Shown here piece after piece: positions 1-12,184 of a stretch of DNA of 64,000 nucleotides; the first letter of the stretch is position 1; the number at the start of each line of letters is the position of its first letter. The notes under the pieces are model-generated. The model did not search any database. It was not told the DNA's origin and saw only the letters and a program-made list of their open reading frames with translations. The position numbers and the translations under genes are program-made. Source of the stretch: Chaetoderma sp. LZ-2023a (Eukaryota > Mollusca > Caudofoveata > Chaetodermatida > Chaetodermatidae); contig CM067372.1 of assembly GCA_034401795.1 (NCBI GenBank), positions 20,251,722-20,315,721 on the forward strand, read 5' to 3'.

Positions 1-2275
1 GATAGGTATGGCAGATGATTAGATAGGTATGAGATGATTAGATAGGTATGACATGATTAGATAGGTATGACATGATTAGATAGGTATGGCAGATGATTAG
101 ATAGGTATGGCAGATGATTAGATAGGTATGACAGATTAGATAGGTATGGCAGATGATTAGATAGGTATGACAGATGATTAGATAGGTATGAGATGATTAG
201 ATAGGTATGACATGATTAGATAGGTATGACATGATTAGATAGGTATGACATGATTAGATAGGTATGAGATGATTAGATAGGTATGAAATGATTAGATAGG
301 TATGACAGATGATTAGATAGGTATGACATTAAATAGGTATGACAGATGATTAGATAGGTATGACATTAAATAGGTATGACAGATGATTAGATAGGTATGA
401 CATTAAATAGGTATGACAGATGATTAGATAGGTATGAGATGATTAGATAGGAATGAGATGATTAGATAGGAATGACAGATTAAATAGGTATGACAGATGA
501 TTAGATAGGAATGAGATGATTAGATAGGTATGCCAGATGATTAGATAGGTATGAGATGATTAGATAGGAATGAGATGATTAGATAGGAATGAGATGATTA
601 GATAGGAATGAGATGATTAGATAGGTATGACAGATGATTAGATAGGTATGAGATGATTAGATAGGTATGACAGATGATTAGATAGGTATGACAGATGATT
701 AGATAGGAATGAGATGATTAGATAGGTATGACAGATGATTAGATCGGAATGAGATGATTAGATAGGTATGACAGATGATTAGATAGGTATGACAGATGAT
801 TAGATAGGAATGACAGATGATTAGATAGGTATGAGATGATTAGATAGGTATGACATGATTAGAGAGGTATGACATGATTAGATAGGTATGACATGATTAG
901 ATAGGTATGAGATGATTAGATAGGTATGAGATGATTAGATAGGTATGACAGATGATTAGATAGGTATGACATTAAATAGGTATGACAGATGATTAGATAG
1001 GTATGACATTAAATAGGTATGACATGATTAGATAGGTATGAGATGATTAGATAGGAATGAGATGATTAGATAGGAATGAGATGATTAGATAGGTATGACA
1101 GATTAAATAGGTATGACAGATGATTAGATAGGAATGAGATGATTAGATAGGTATGAGATGATTAGATAGGTATGACAGATGATTAGATAGGTATGAGATG
1201 ATTAGATAGGAATGAGATGATTAGATAGGAATGAGATGATTAGATAGGTATGACAGATGATTAGATAGGTATGACAGATGATTAGATAGGTATGAGATGA
1301 TTAGATAGGAATGAGATGATTAGATAGGAATGAGATGATTAGATAGGAATGAGATGATTAGATAGGTATGACAGATGATTAGATAGGAATGAGATGATTA
1401 GATAGGAATGAGATGATTAGATAGGAATGAGATGATTAAATAGGTATGACAGATGATTAGATAGGTATGACATTAAATAGGTATGACAGATGATTAGATA
1501 GGTATGACAGATGATTAGATAGGTATGAGATGATTAGATAGGAATGAGATGATTAGATAGGTATGACAGATGATTAGATAGGTATGAGATGATTAGATAG
1601 GTATGACAGATGATTAGATAGGTATGACAGATGATTAGATAGGTATGACAGATGATTAGATAGGTATGACAGATGATTAGATAGGTATGACAGATGATTA
1701 GATAGGAATGAGATGATTAGATAGGTATGACAGATGATTAGATAGGTATGAGATGATTAGATAGGAATGAGATGATTAAATAGGTATGACAGATGATTAG
1801 ATAGGTATGAGATGATTAGATAGGAATGAGATGATTAAATAGGTATGACAGATGATTAGATAGGAATGAGATGATTAGATAGGAATGAGATGATTAAATA
1901 GGTATGACAGATGATTAGATAGGTATGACATTAAATAGGTATGACAGATGATTAGATAGGTATGACAGATGATTAGATAGGTATGACAGATGATTAGATA
2001 GGAATGAGATGATTAGATAGGAATGAGATGATTAGATAGGAATGAGATGATTAGATAGGAATGAGATGATTAAATAGGTATGACAGATGATTAGATAGGT
2101 ATGAGATGATTAGAGCATGATAGATGATTAGATAGGTATGACAGATGATTAGATAGGAATGAGATGATTAGATAGGTATGATAGATGATTAGATAGGTAT
2201 GACAGATGATTAGATAGGGATGAGATGATTAGATAGGTATGAGATGATTAGAGCATGACAGATGATTAGATAGGT
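1..2275. repeat. 19-21 bp minisatellite array
   Basis: Head-to-tail units of the type GATAGGTATGACAGATGATTA (21 bp), with 19 bp forms (ACATGATTA or AGATGATTA) and a 16 bp AATAGGTATGACATTA variant interspersed. The array runs off the left edge, so its true length is unknown. Variant units cluster (GGAATGAG runs next to GGTATGACAG runs), which suggests local amplification. It ends where GATAGGTATTACAGGAGATC breaks the motif. No coding capacity. Confidence 0.97.
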
Positions 2276-3160
2276 ATTACAGGAGATCAAAGCTTTCATG
2301 CTCAGCACGGTCCAGAATTGAAATTTGTTAGGTTATGGACACTTTAACCACTAGAGGTGTTGATGCCATTTTAGATTTCGATTGCAATCAACATTTTATT
2401 TTAATCTATTGTCTGAGCCGAGTGGAAATCCTCGCATAAAAGCACAGGGCCCCATGCTGGCTCAGTCATTCACCAGCGAGATTCGGAACAGTAAACACGT
2501 GCAACATAGGCGTGTATTTATAAATTGCAATTCGTAACTACACGATAGTAGGTCTAAAATTATATGATTTCCAATAATCAGTTGGAAGTATGCTCTGAAA
2601 TTTTTCCATTGCTCACAAATCGCAGTCGCTGAAACTCCATTAAAGAGACATTGTCTGCAAGCTCAAATAAATTTTAGAAACTTTCAATATTTTTATTTCA
2701 ATGTGTAAAGCTTAGTATGAACTAAATAGTAACTATTAATGCATACAATTTTTATACACAAATTCTGACTATGTCACCCATATTTATGTTATTGTTTTCC
2801 TGGAGAAATAGACATACAAAAGTTTCTTACATTTGTTTACGATTCACAGAAAACAATGGCGCCAGTGTTCCGCGAACCCCCGTGTAGCCTCAAAGATCAA
2901 AGCATAACAGCGCCGAGCAATACTAATTTCTAGAGCCAATATCAAAACAATTAATCAGTTGTCGACATCACTATGATTATGTAATGTAACACCGCCCGGA
3001 CCCACTAAATACTCTGGCATTCTCGTGAAATGTGTTAGTTCTGTTTATGGTTGTAATTTTAATATTTGTGAAATTCATAATTTGCATCTTTTTTGCTATT
3101 GACTGATCGCATTTATAAGAAACGATGTTCAAGTCCGAGTACTGCCACACTAGAACCTTA

Positions 3161-3448
3161 TATAATAAAGAAAAATTAGTTACCTCTCCGGGATGTAGAA
3201 ATTGTTTGAGTGTAGCTTTCGTGACCATCTCGGTCACTTCTTCAGCACTAACTGACGGTCGCAGCAACGTCACTCTGGTCAGATCTTGTGGCGTCATGTG
3301 ACAGCATGGACTGGTAGACTGCTGGTATATGGTAGCCCTCGTCTCTGCGACCGTCAGTTAGTGCTGAAGAAGTGACCGAGATGGTCACAAAAGCTACACT
3401 CAAACAATTGCTACATCCCGGAGAGGTAACTAATTTTTCCTTATTATG
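3161..3448. repeat. inverted duplication, arms of about 110 bp
   Basis: The left arm (about 3161-3269) and right arm (about 3339-3448) are near-identical reverse complements around a spacer of about 70 bp. Each arm, read toward its outer end, has the same open frame of about 30 codons (RPSVSAEEVTEMVTK...), ending at GGAGAGGTAACTAAT, which fits a 5' splice donor (GAG/GTAACT). The arms differ by a few substitutions; one is synonymous (ACG/ACA) and one changes Phe to Leu. It may be a duplicated exon in head-to-head orientation or a foldback element. No protein family recognised. Confidence 0.75.
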
Positions 3449-3878
3449 AATCATCCTGGGATCGGGACCAACTTTTTCGGAAACACTAGAACCGTTTTAT
3501 GCACATACTTCTGTATATTAAGTTTTAAGATGTACACACCATTTGATCTTTAACCAATGACAGGGATGTGATTCTTTAACCATAAATTCAAAATGGCTAC
3601 ACCAAAACACCTGGCTAAATCGTCTTATCTAGTCGGTTTAGCGTGCGGTCAATAATGTCAAGATACATGTAGCGACTTCCTTTAATAATGGAGATATCTC
3701 GACCAGACTGGTGGAAGGTTGCTCATAAAAAAATACTTATTAACCACGGCCAATTTCAATAAAACTTTGATAAACCTTCTTCATAGAAATTAGATTGATA
3801 AATTTTTCCAGTGGTCATCTCATTTTATTCGGTTGTACAACTGCCCAATAATTCCAGCTGAGCGATACAGGCCCCATT

Positions 3879-3931
3879 ATTTTGACTGGAACCTGTTGCC
3901 ACCTTAGGCAACAATATCTTGATGTCAAAAT
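3879..3931. repeat. small palindromic element, diverged member
   Basis: ATTTTGAC at 3879-3886 pairs with GTCAAAAT at 3924-3931, and TGTTGCC at 3894-3900 pairs with GGCAACA at 3907-3913. The TTGCC-N-GGCAA core and the ATTCAACA just downstream (3941-3950) match the hairpin family at 5890, 14411 and 34763. Confidence 0.5.
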
Positions 3932-4062
3932 AGTTTTAAAATTATTCAACAAAATTTTACATCGTAGGAAGATACGTTTTCAGGAATTTGTCTGTGAAAA
4001 GGTTACGGATAAAATGTTCAATAATAACTTCTTTCCATGAGAATATTGAACTTTCCGTGAAC

Positions 4063-5330
4063 AAATTTAACCATTAATGAGTTAGGATACTGTACCTCTA
4101 AATTTAACCATTAACGAGTTAGGATACTGTACCTCTAAATTTAACCATTAACGAGTTAGGATACTGTACCTCTAAATTTAACCATTAACGAGTTAGGATA
4201 CTGTACCTCTAAATTTAACCATTAACGAGTTAGGATACTGTACCTCTAAATTTAACCATTAATGAGTTAGGATACTGTACCTCTAAATTTAACCATTAAT
4301 GAGTTAGGATACTATACCTCTAAATTTAACCATTAACGAGTTAGGATACTGTACCTCTAAATTTAACCATTAACGAGTTAGGATACTGTACCTCTAAATT
4401 TAACCATTAATGAGTTAGGATACTGTACCTCTAGATTTAATGATTAACGAGTTAGGATACTGTACCTCTAAATTTAACGATGAACGAGTTAGGATACTGT
4501 ACCTCTAAATTTAACCATTAACGAGTTAGGATACTGTACCTCTAAATTTAACCATTAACGAGTTAGGATACTGTACCTCTAGATTTAATGATTAACGAGT
4601 TAGGATACTATACCTCTAAATTTAACGATGAACGAGGTAGGATACTATACCTCTAGATTTAACGATTAATGAGTTAGGATACTATACCTCTAAATTTAAC
4701 GATGAACGAGGTAGGATACTATACCTCTAAATTTAACTATTAACGAGTTAGGATACTATACCTCTAAATTTAACCATTAACGAGTTAGGATACTGTACCT
4801 CTAGATTTAATGATTAACGAGTTAGGATACTATACCTCTAAATTTAACGATGAACGAGGTAGGATACTATACCTCTAAATTTAACCATTAATAAGTTAGG
4901 ATACTGTACCTCTAAATTTAACCATTAACGAGTTAGGATACTGTACCTCTAGATTTAACGATTAATGAGTTAGGATACTATACCTCTAAATTTAACGATG
5001 AACGAGGTAGGATACTATACCTCTAAATTTAACCATTAACGAGTTAGGATACTGTACCTCTAGATTTAATGATTAACGAGTTAGGATACTATACCTCTAA
5101 ATTTAACGATGAACGAGGTAGGATACTATACCTCTAAATTGAACCATTAACGAGGTAGGATACTATACCTCTAAATTTAACCATTAACGAGTTAGGATAC
5201 TATACCTCTAAATTTAACCATTAACGAGTTAGGATACTGTACCTCTAAATTTAACGATGAACGAGTTAGGATACTAACCCTCTAAATTTAAGCATTAACG
5301 AGTTAGGATACTATACCTCTAAATTTCCAA
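4063..5330. repeat. 37 bp satellite array, about 34 copies
   Basis: The unit is AATTTAACCATTAACGAGTT followed by AGGATACTGTACCTCTA. Variant blocks (CCATTAACGAG, GATGAACGAGG, AGATTTAATGATTAACG) recur as a higher-order alternation between about 4430 and 5130. Not coding. Confidence 0.96.
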
Positions 5331-6314
5331 ACAGAGCAGGCAGGTTATACGATTCCAGAATTGTTTCGATGATGTTGTTGCGCCTGTCATTGGCTGAAGC
5401 AAACAAAACACAACAATTACTGCATTTACAGATACCTGCGATGTCAACAGAAAGAATGTAACAACAGCAACATAATCATGAATGGAAAGCTTCAGGGAGC
5501 AGATAGTTCACGAGTCAGATGATGAAAAACGTTTATTACTTTTGCACCGGAAGGAGAAGAGCATATTGTGATTGGGGGCTGTCTGTTTCCGGAGATGTAT
5601 CTAAAAAATCCAACATGTATGTTTTATGGGTATATGTACTTTCACTAAAACTCTTACTCTTGTTTCAGCACTGATGAAACAGAATATGAAGTTTTTATTT
5701 TGTATCAAGATGAGAGAATACATTTCAGAAGATGATCACTTTCAATCTTTGCACATGTATCGCAGTAGCGACAGGATTCCAGTTTTAGCTATACCCCGCC
5801 CATCTCTAGCTAAGCTCTAACCACATTTTGCCCGTGTTGGGAATGATTGATCGCCTTGACTATCAATTTCCAGAAAACTATACAGGTAAGCTGTTGAATA
5901 TTTTGAAACTAAGTTGACTGGGTGCTGTTGCTAACATGCGCCCCGTCAAATTAGTTTCAAAATATTCAACAGCATGTTTATTATATAATAGACATACAAT
6001 TCATACAACGCATAGTCCGTCATCAAATAAGTGTTTGTGATGATATGTCATTCATGATGTCATCCTACACATCACGTAGTTGATTATGACGTTATAGGAT
6101 TCATGGATAAACTGGAAAGGTCCATTGGTGGAATGGTCATCGTGCTGCTTGTCCAAAATACATTGTTGTCTAAGATGACCTTCTTGATTTCTTTTTCACA
6201 TGTCAGAAGCTCCATGATCGACAATTCTCCTAGATCAGACCATCATACATTTTGACTTCTCACTTGGTTTTAGTGGTTTTGCTTGTCAGCTTCAGGCTTG
6301 TATTCCTTTTTATT
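5331..6314. other. low-copy sequence, possible exon-like segment
   Basis: Mostly featureless apart from the hairpin at 5890-5973. A pyrimidine-rich stretch ending TTGTTTCAG at about 5668 looks like a 3' splice site. It is followed by a short frame reading TDETEYEVFILYQDERIHFR before a stop. A frame at about 5537-5605 reads PEGEEHIVIGG. They may be fragments of a host gene, but no consistent gene model joins them. Confidence 0.3.
5890..5973. repeat. palindromic element, perfect 23 bp terminal inverted repeats
   Basis: The left end GCTGTTGAATATTTTGAAAC (continuing TAA) at 5890-5912 is the exact reverse complement of 5951-5973, with a 38 bp spacer. The same TGTTGAAYATTTTGAA end occurs at 14411 and 34763, which marks a dispersed foldback family. 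No ORF. Confidence 0.8.
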
Positions 6315-6472
6315 CAATGCTCACCATTCTGTTACTTCTGATATACAGCTGGCCATGACAGCTGGCTCTAGGACTATAGACTTAGAAAGCTTTACCGACT
6401 CCTTGGAACCGGGTACTCGGCTCCCAAATGCCGAGTACCCGTCTACCATAGAGCTCATATTGTTTGCATAGC
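6315..6472 (-). repeat. DIRS copy A 3' inverted terminal repeat
   Basis: Reverse complement of the other end of the element at 13089-13258. It contains the internal hairpin GGGTACTCGG / CCGAGTACCC with a 10 nt loop. Truncated at its outer end. Confidence 0.9.
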
Positions 6473-6526
6473 CATCAAACAAGAGAAATCCATGGCTTGC
6501 CTCCGTGGGGCTGGGAGGCTGGGTCC

Positions 6527-6617
6527 GTAACAGAATGGTGAGTATTGTTAGATCTCGGAGAAAGGGAAATTTAAATTTCCTTCATTCTCCTTCGATCAAT
6601 ACTCACCATTCTGTTAC
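6527..6617 (-). repeat. DIRS copy A internal complementary region
   Basis: The arms GTAACAGAATGGTGAGTATT (6527-6546) and AATACTCACCATTCTGTTAC (6598-6617) flank the two joined outer ends: GATCTCGGAGAAAGGGAAAT, then TTCCTTCATTCTCCTTCGAT. The first half is complementary to the outer 3' ITR and the second to the outer 5' ITR. In DIRS elements this region serves as template to complete the ends and to form a circle before integration. Confidence 0.9.
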
Positions 6618-7129
6618 TTCTGATATACACCAGATTTGGTCAGTAACCTGGTGGGAAGGGGCAAGCCATAAATGCTACTTTTGCCCCTTGGAGAAAGAGT
6701 TAGACTTAAAACTTGACTAACGGAGACCTAAAAAGGACCGTCAAGTTAACGGAACCGAATCACATTCGCATCACTGCCCCCAACCCCTTTTTTCTCCTAA
6801 GAAAAGGGAGAGAACTCACGAACATGCATCTCGCCTGAAAACACAAATATGCCAAGAGGGTTAACTGCTCTTTGCATATACACATGTATTAGCCTGGGAA
6901 TGAGCATGAATATATAAGATGAATGAACATGATATATAGACATAATACAAAAAACTCAATCTTGAATTACCTCATGATAAATGGACTCCAGACGTACCGC
7001 CTCCAGCCATTCACTGGTCCGGCCATCAGTGACACAATCTGGTTGTCATCCTCTCGCTCGACCATGTCTGCTTTTAAATTCTTTTCTTACCAAAGTGAAA
7101 AAAGGGAGAACAGAAGTGTGGTCACTTAA

Positions 7130-8144
7130 CTATCGTTTCAAAACAGCTAAAGCGAGTGGATTGGCTGAGTCTGACACATCCCTCATATAGTAATCCGTGA
7201 ATGAGGACTCACAGTGCCATTGTGCAATGGCCATGATGTCCTCTAACGGAACACCACTGTAAAGGGCGGTCGAGGCGGCTATTCCCATAACATCGTGTGC
7301 CCTTGCGCCTTGCACCTGGTGCCCAGTCGCCATCTCATGAGTAGTCTGAATGCATTCGACTACCCAACGAGAGATAGTATCCATGGATGCGGCGCCCTAA
7401 GGCTTCTTATGGCAGATCCATAGATGTCTATCGTTCGACCGTAACGAGTCAGTCCGTTTCCTGTACTTAGTCAAAGCACGGACCGGGCACCAGACACTGG
7501 CATCACGATCAAACCTTGTTAACTTCGGTATTATGATCGGTTTGCCGGGATATCTCAAAGATTGATTCTTTGACATAAACTCTGCTCTTGGCAGAAGATG
7601 CAGACCCTCTCCGGAGACAATAAATCGGTCCCTCTCTGCCGAAAGCGCATGGATCCCACTGCGCCTTCTAGCTGAGGAAGCTGCCAATAGAAAGACTGCC
7701 GTTAGAGTCAAATGCTTTAGACTAGCCGAACGCAACGGTTCGAAAGGGTGCTTGGCCAGTACATTAAGCACTAAAGATACTCCTGGCTGGAATGACTACC
7801 GGTTGTCTCGGTCGGAGATTGCTCATTCCCATCACCATCACATTTAACTGGGCCACCTCTGGACTATCCCTGTTGGCTAGACAAGGGATAACTGATGCCA
7901 AAGCTGACTTGTATCCAGCAATTGTGACGGGAGCTAGTCCTGAAAAGAACAGCTCACAGAGAAAGTCTGCTATTTGCTGAATAGTGGATTGAAAGGTATC
8001 AATACCCTTTTCTTCACACCAGTCTGCAAATCTGTTAACCTTGTTGTTATATGACTTGAAGGTTGACCTTCTTGCAGCCGCGATGAAATCAGCAGCTTGT
8101 CGAGAAAAGCCTTCCGACGTGGAACGTTGTTTGATAACATCCAC
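7130..8144 (-). pseudogene. tyrosine recombinase (DIRS copy A), inactivated
   Basis: Phage-integrase-type tyrosine recombinase, which would integrate the circular DIRS cDNA. The N-terminal SAM-like part (KSYNNKVNRFADWCEEKG) is followed by the catalytic part: first Arg in SSARRRSGIHAL, the H-x-x-R box region, and the Tyr region SSFTDYYMRDV. Three lesions are visible. There is a 2 nt deletion near 7780. A Tyr codon has become TAG near 7397. The H-x-x-R Arg has become Met (HDVM instead of HDVR in copies B and C). The Arg loss alone should abolish catalysis. The 5' part overlaps the end of the RT frame. Confidence 0.9.
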
Positions 8145-10056
8145 GCAGTCAATTTGAACATTTCGGGACGCTCGTGTAGGAAGCGTCCCTTGGCCTGGGA
8201 GATTATGTTCGGAATCTTGGGTAACTGCACTGGGTTATCCACCAGCAGATCTAGCAGATCCGTGAACCACGCCCTGCTGGGCCAATACGGCGCTATTAGC
8301 AGGACCAGACACGGTTCCTCCCGGATCTTCACCAATACCTTCGGCAGAAGAATGGTGGGTGCTTATCGCCAAAGCGTCTGTATCGACGGCATTTGGATCT
8401 GGAATCGGCGAGACATAAGTCATGATTTGAGCATTTTCCCTTGTGGCGAACAAGTCCACGTTGGGTTTGCCCCAATGCTCGAAGATCCTTCGTAGAACTG
8501 GAGGGTTGAGGGACCATTCTGTTGGCAGAATTCTCTGTCTGCGAGACAAAGCATCCGCCAGAATGTTCAATCAGCCAGGAATATGAGCTGCTTTCAAAAC
8601 AACCGAGTAATTCTTGCACCATTGAATCAAGTGCCACACTTTGATACACAGCGTGGGTGACCTGGTCCCGCCTTGGCGATTTATGTATGATACTACCGTC
8701 GAATTGTCCGATCGTATCAATATCACCCTGCCCCTGACCATTGGAAGAAACTGTTCCAACGCCAGTTCCACTGCCATCATTTCCAACAGATTGATATGCA
8801 GCTGGCTCTCCTGGAGAGTCAATGTGCCCGAGACCTGATGTTCTCCCAGGCAGGCCCCCCACCCCTCCAGCGATGCATCCGTGTACACGGACAGCTTGGG
8901 GTGGGGTAGGTGCAGCGAAACCCCATCTAGGAGATTCTGACGCTTTTTCCACCATACAAGATGCGACATTATTGGCTCCAAAACTGGCACCAGTTTTGAC
9001 AGGGGTTCTGTTCTCTGTTTCCACAGAGACATCAGATACAACTGGATAGGTCTTCGCATTAGAGCAGCGTACGGGATAACCTGCTCCATGGAGACCATCA
9101 TGCCCAGCATCTGAAGGAACCGCCTCGCCTGAATGTGGTTTCCCACTCGAAAACTCTTGAGGATGGCTAACAGAGACACCACTCTGGGCTCTGACGGGTA
9201 AACCCTGCCCTCCTCGAGATCGAATCGCATCCCCAAATAAACGAAATGTTGAGTGGGTGTCAACTCGGATTTCTCCTTGTTGACTATCCAGCCTAGATCT
9301 GAAAGTAACTTCAGAGTCAGAGCAGTATCCACGTCCAACCTGGCTGCCGTATCTGCTTTGATCAGCCAATCGTCTATGTAGGTGTCTAGCGCCACGTTCT
9401 CTTTTCTGAGAAACGCTGTCACCGCAAGGACCACTCTTGTGAAAACCCTTGGAGCTGTCGACAGGCCAAACGGGGGAACAATAAACTCCCATACTTGATT
9501 CTAAAATGCAAATCTCAGAAACCTGTGACAACTCCTGTTCATTGGAATGTGGAAATATGCATCTTTCAGATCGATCGATACACACCACATTCCCTTCCTC
9601 AACCCTGCCATTACCGACCTCGACGTTTCCATCTGGAACCGAGGCGTATGGATAAACCAATTCAATGGCCTGAGATTGAGTACGGGTCTCCATCCCCCTG
9701 TGCTCTTGGGGACAAGGAACATATTTGAATAGAAGCCTGGAGTGTTCTGGTTTGCTGGTTTTATTGCTCCCTTCAGAAGCAAACCTGGCACTTCGTTTTG
9801 AATGGCTTCTAACTTGTCTGGTTCCCTTGGTATGGGTGTCCAGACAGGTGCCAAAGACAGATTCTGTGGCGGAAAGTCCCACCACTCTGGCATGTATCCC
9901 TGGGATAACCATCCCAGGACCAGACTGTCTGACGTCACACCTCGCCAAGCCTCGATGAAACGCGTGAGCCTTCCACCCACTATAGACGCCTAATGGGGTT
10001 GTCCGGCTCACGGTCCGCTCCCCCCCCCCCTCTCTTAACGAGAGAGAGAGAACCAT
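7970..10056 (-). pseudogene. reverse transcriptase-RNase H-MT-like polyprotein (DIRS copy A), inactivated
   Basis: RT domain: WRPVLNLRPLNWFI, SIDLKDAYFHIPM and the catalytic YIDDW at about 9370. RNase H: VYTDASLEGWG, LLEMMAVELAL, RSDNSTVVSY, ADALSRRQ. A C-terminal block (NVDLFATRENAQ, DTDALAIS, then LIAPYWPSRAWF) resembles the Dam-type N6-adenine methyltransferase domain of DIRS polyproteins. Lesions: CAG to TAG near 9502, CGG to TGA near 8571, and a 29 nt deletion near 8355 that removes the WRGMHAYAYPP segment and shifts the frame. An overlapping frame (8329-10056) stays open through the whole RT and RNase H region. Confidence 0.9.
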
Positions 10057-10199
10057 TTCGGTCTTGGCTCGGCAGGTCTAACTGGCACCGCTGTTCCTGT
10101 CGCACAGGTGCGGTCCAGGCAGATATGAAGGGAGCTCTCGTACCCTCAGGTACGATCCGCTCCCTTCTTTCCGCCCTTTGAGGACTTACCCTTCCCCTT

Positions 10200-12184
10200 G
10201 GCCTCTAGGGTGATCAGGAGCAACATTGGGGAGGGTAGGGGCCTCCACAACCTTCCTGGCTTTCTTCGCCGGCGGCGGCTAAGAAAAGCCAGATGAAGCA
10301 GCAGCCGCACTAGGCTTAGCTTTCGCCTTGCCTTTATGCTTCTTCTGCTTCTTGGAAGGTTGAACAGTCAACGGCTTCCCTACAGCCCCTAGTGCGTGCG
10401 CTTGCCGCACTAGCTCCAGCTGTAAGTTTACCGCCAACTGATTCTGCGCAATGCTAGCAGTGTCCTCTAGGACGGCCCGCGCCTGGCCACCAAAGATGCT
10501 AGGACCTGTCAGGGGCGTCCCAAGAAGACGCTCCCTGACGGCCGTAGCCGGACGCATATGGTCAAGAACCATTTGCCTCCTGGACTTTGTAACACGCGCT
10601 TGCACCCTTGCCAGCGCGTCCATAGACAGCACCAGGCCGTCATTGACGCACGAAAGCGCCACAGGTGGCACAGGGTGGCCTGCCCCCGCTTCAGCCCACA
10701 CCGACTGAAGAAGGCGATAAGAGTGGTTGACGGCACTCATAGCTGCCCTCATACCCTCATCACATAGGGACAGGACTCCCTCATGGTGTCCCTGGGACTT
10801 GTCCACCAGTGCCGGACCGGGGCCACCCGCTCAAGCACTCTGGACACCCAGAACCCATCGGTCATCCTCGGTAACCGATGGTACCACACCATACCTGTCG
10901 TATTCCCCCCGTGGAATACGACACCTCGCCCGCACCTCCCTGGAGGCCGCAGGGAGCTGGCCCTTGGTCATGAGCTGCTTACTATAAATAGCCTCTAGCA
11001 ACTCGATAAACCGTGGATCCAGTCCAACGGACTGGATCCGGGCTGCGGGCAAGATCCCCGTCCTAATCGATGCAACCGACGGACGGGGCGCATCCTCCTC
11101 AGCCGTGGCCGAAACCACAGACGGGTCCACCCTGGCTAGCCAAGCCAGAGCCTCCGACCAGTCTACTTCCGAGGAGGACACACCAGTGAACACGTCACCC
11201 GTTGACGCGTTCACGGACCTACCAGCCACGGCCTCCCGGCTAGGAGCCACGGCTGACATGCCAGGAACTCCAGTACCATACGGTTCCGCCGCCACCCCAT
11301 GGAACACACCAGTCCATGGAGTAGGCCCGCACGGAAAACCGTGCGGCCCCATAGCAGACACGGAACCGTGGCCAGACACGGGCGCCAACGGCACCCCACG
11401 TCTGACCGCCGGCTGGTGACAAACCAAGCCGCGCGGAACCAGTGCAAGGTAACGGATTGGCCTCAGCCGCAGGCGGAGCCGCTGACCTGGCTTGTGCCAA
11501 GCCAGACAGATGGAGGATGGTTCCGTCCAGGACGGAATCGACCTCCATATTCTCCACCCGTGGCATCACAGGCCGCAGCAACCTCTCCTCCTCGGCCTCC
11601 TCGTCTTCAGACCCCGAAGAGTCGTCACTAGACGAAGAAACCGCGGAGCCGTCCTGGTGGACGGCTCCCATGCCTGACGGACCAGCCACCGCTACTGGAC
11701 CACCCGGAGGTGGCCGCAGAGAGACAGAACCCGTCAGGCCAGATCCCGACGGAACTGCCAGGGGGCCGTACGAGACGGCTCCCTCGGTGACAGGGTCCGT
11801 ACCAAGCATGGGGAGAGACTGCCCAACAACCTTCAGCAGCAGGGACGACACCAGCGTGGGCAGAACGCTATGCAGAAAGCCCTGCATAGCCGGACCAAAC
11901 CACGCCGGCGGTGCCATCTCCGCCACCTCCAGCTGAAGATGTGGAGCGCCCCCATCGGCTGAACCGGACGCTCCACGATTTAACTTCGGACCGCCTGACC
12001 CCGCGTCAGACCCAGCCAAATCCTTCTGGGCAAGGAACTTCAACATCATATCCGCGGACCACACTGCACACACATTACACCTACTATCAAGGTTACATGC
12101 AGTACATCTAAAGCAGACATGGTCCTTAAAAAGGACCCGGACGAACTTGTGGCACTCGTCACATGATGGCGGGGCTGGCTTGGC
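10200..12184 (-). pseudogene. gag-like protein (DIRS copy A), inactivated
   Basis: Structural protein of the element, recognised by its position and by homology with copies B-E. The N terminus is a Cys-rich motif (CDECHKF, CFRCTAC, CNVCAVW), followed by a Pro/Gly/Ser-rich acidic middle (SSSDDSSGSEDEEAEEE) and a conserved domain (LDPRFIELLEAIYSKQL, RVRC-type segment RARCRIPRGEYDRYG). The C terminus is Lys-rich (KKQKKHKGKAKAKP) and could act as a nuclear localisation or nucleic-acid-binding tail. A deletion near 11418 and stops near 10827 and 10280 break the frame. No ATG precedes the Cys-rich motif in this copy, which supports a spliced or upstream start. Confidence 0.8.

Larger units (their letters stand above)
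2276..4062. other. low-copy intergenic sequence
   Basis: AT-rich sequence between two satellites. It contains the inverted repeat at 3161-3448 and a small hairpin at 3879-3931, described separately. I recognise no gene in the rest. Confidence 0.6.

Noticed and set aside
1-2275. CRISPR-like regular repeats
   Set aside because: Units are contiguous without unique spacers, there are no cas genes, and the window is eukaryotic.
11105-11936. Plus-strand frames opposite gag (also 27389-28048, 42025-42795)
   Set aside because: They are antisense to gag in all copies and explained by its GC-rich, Pro/Gly-rich composition.
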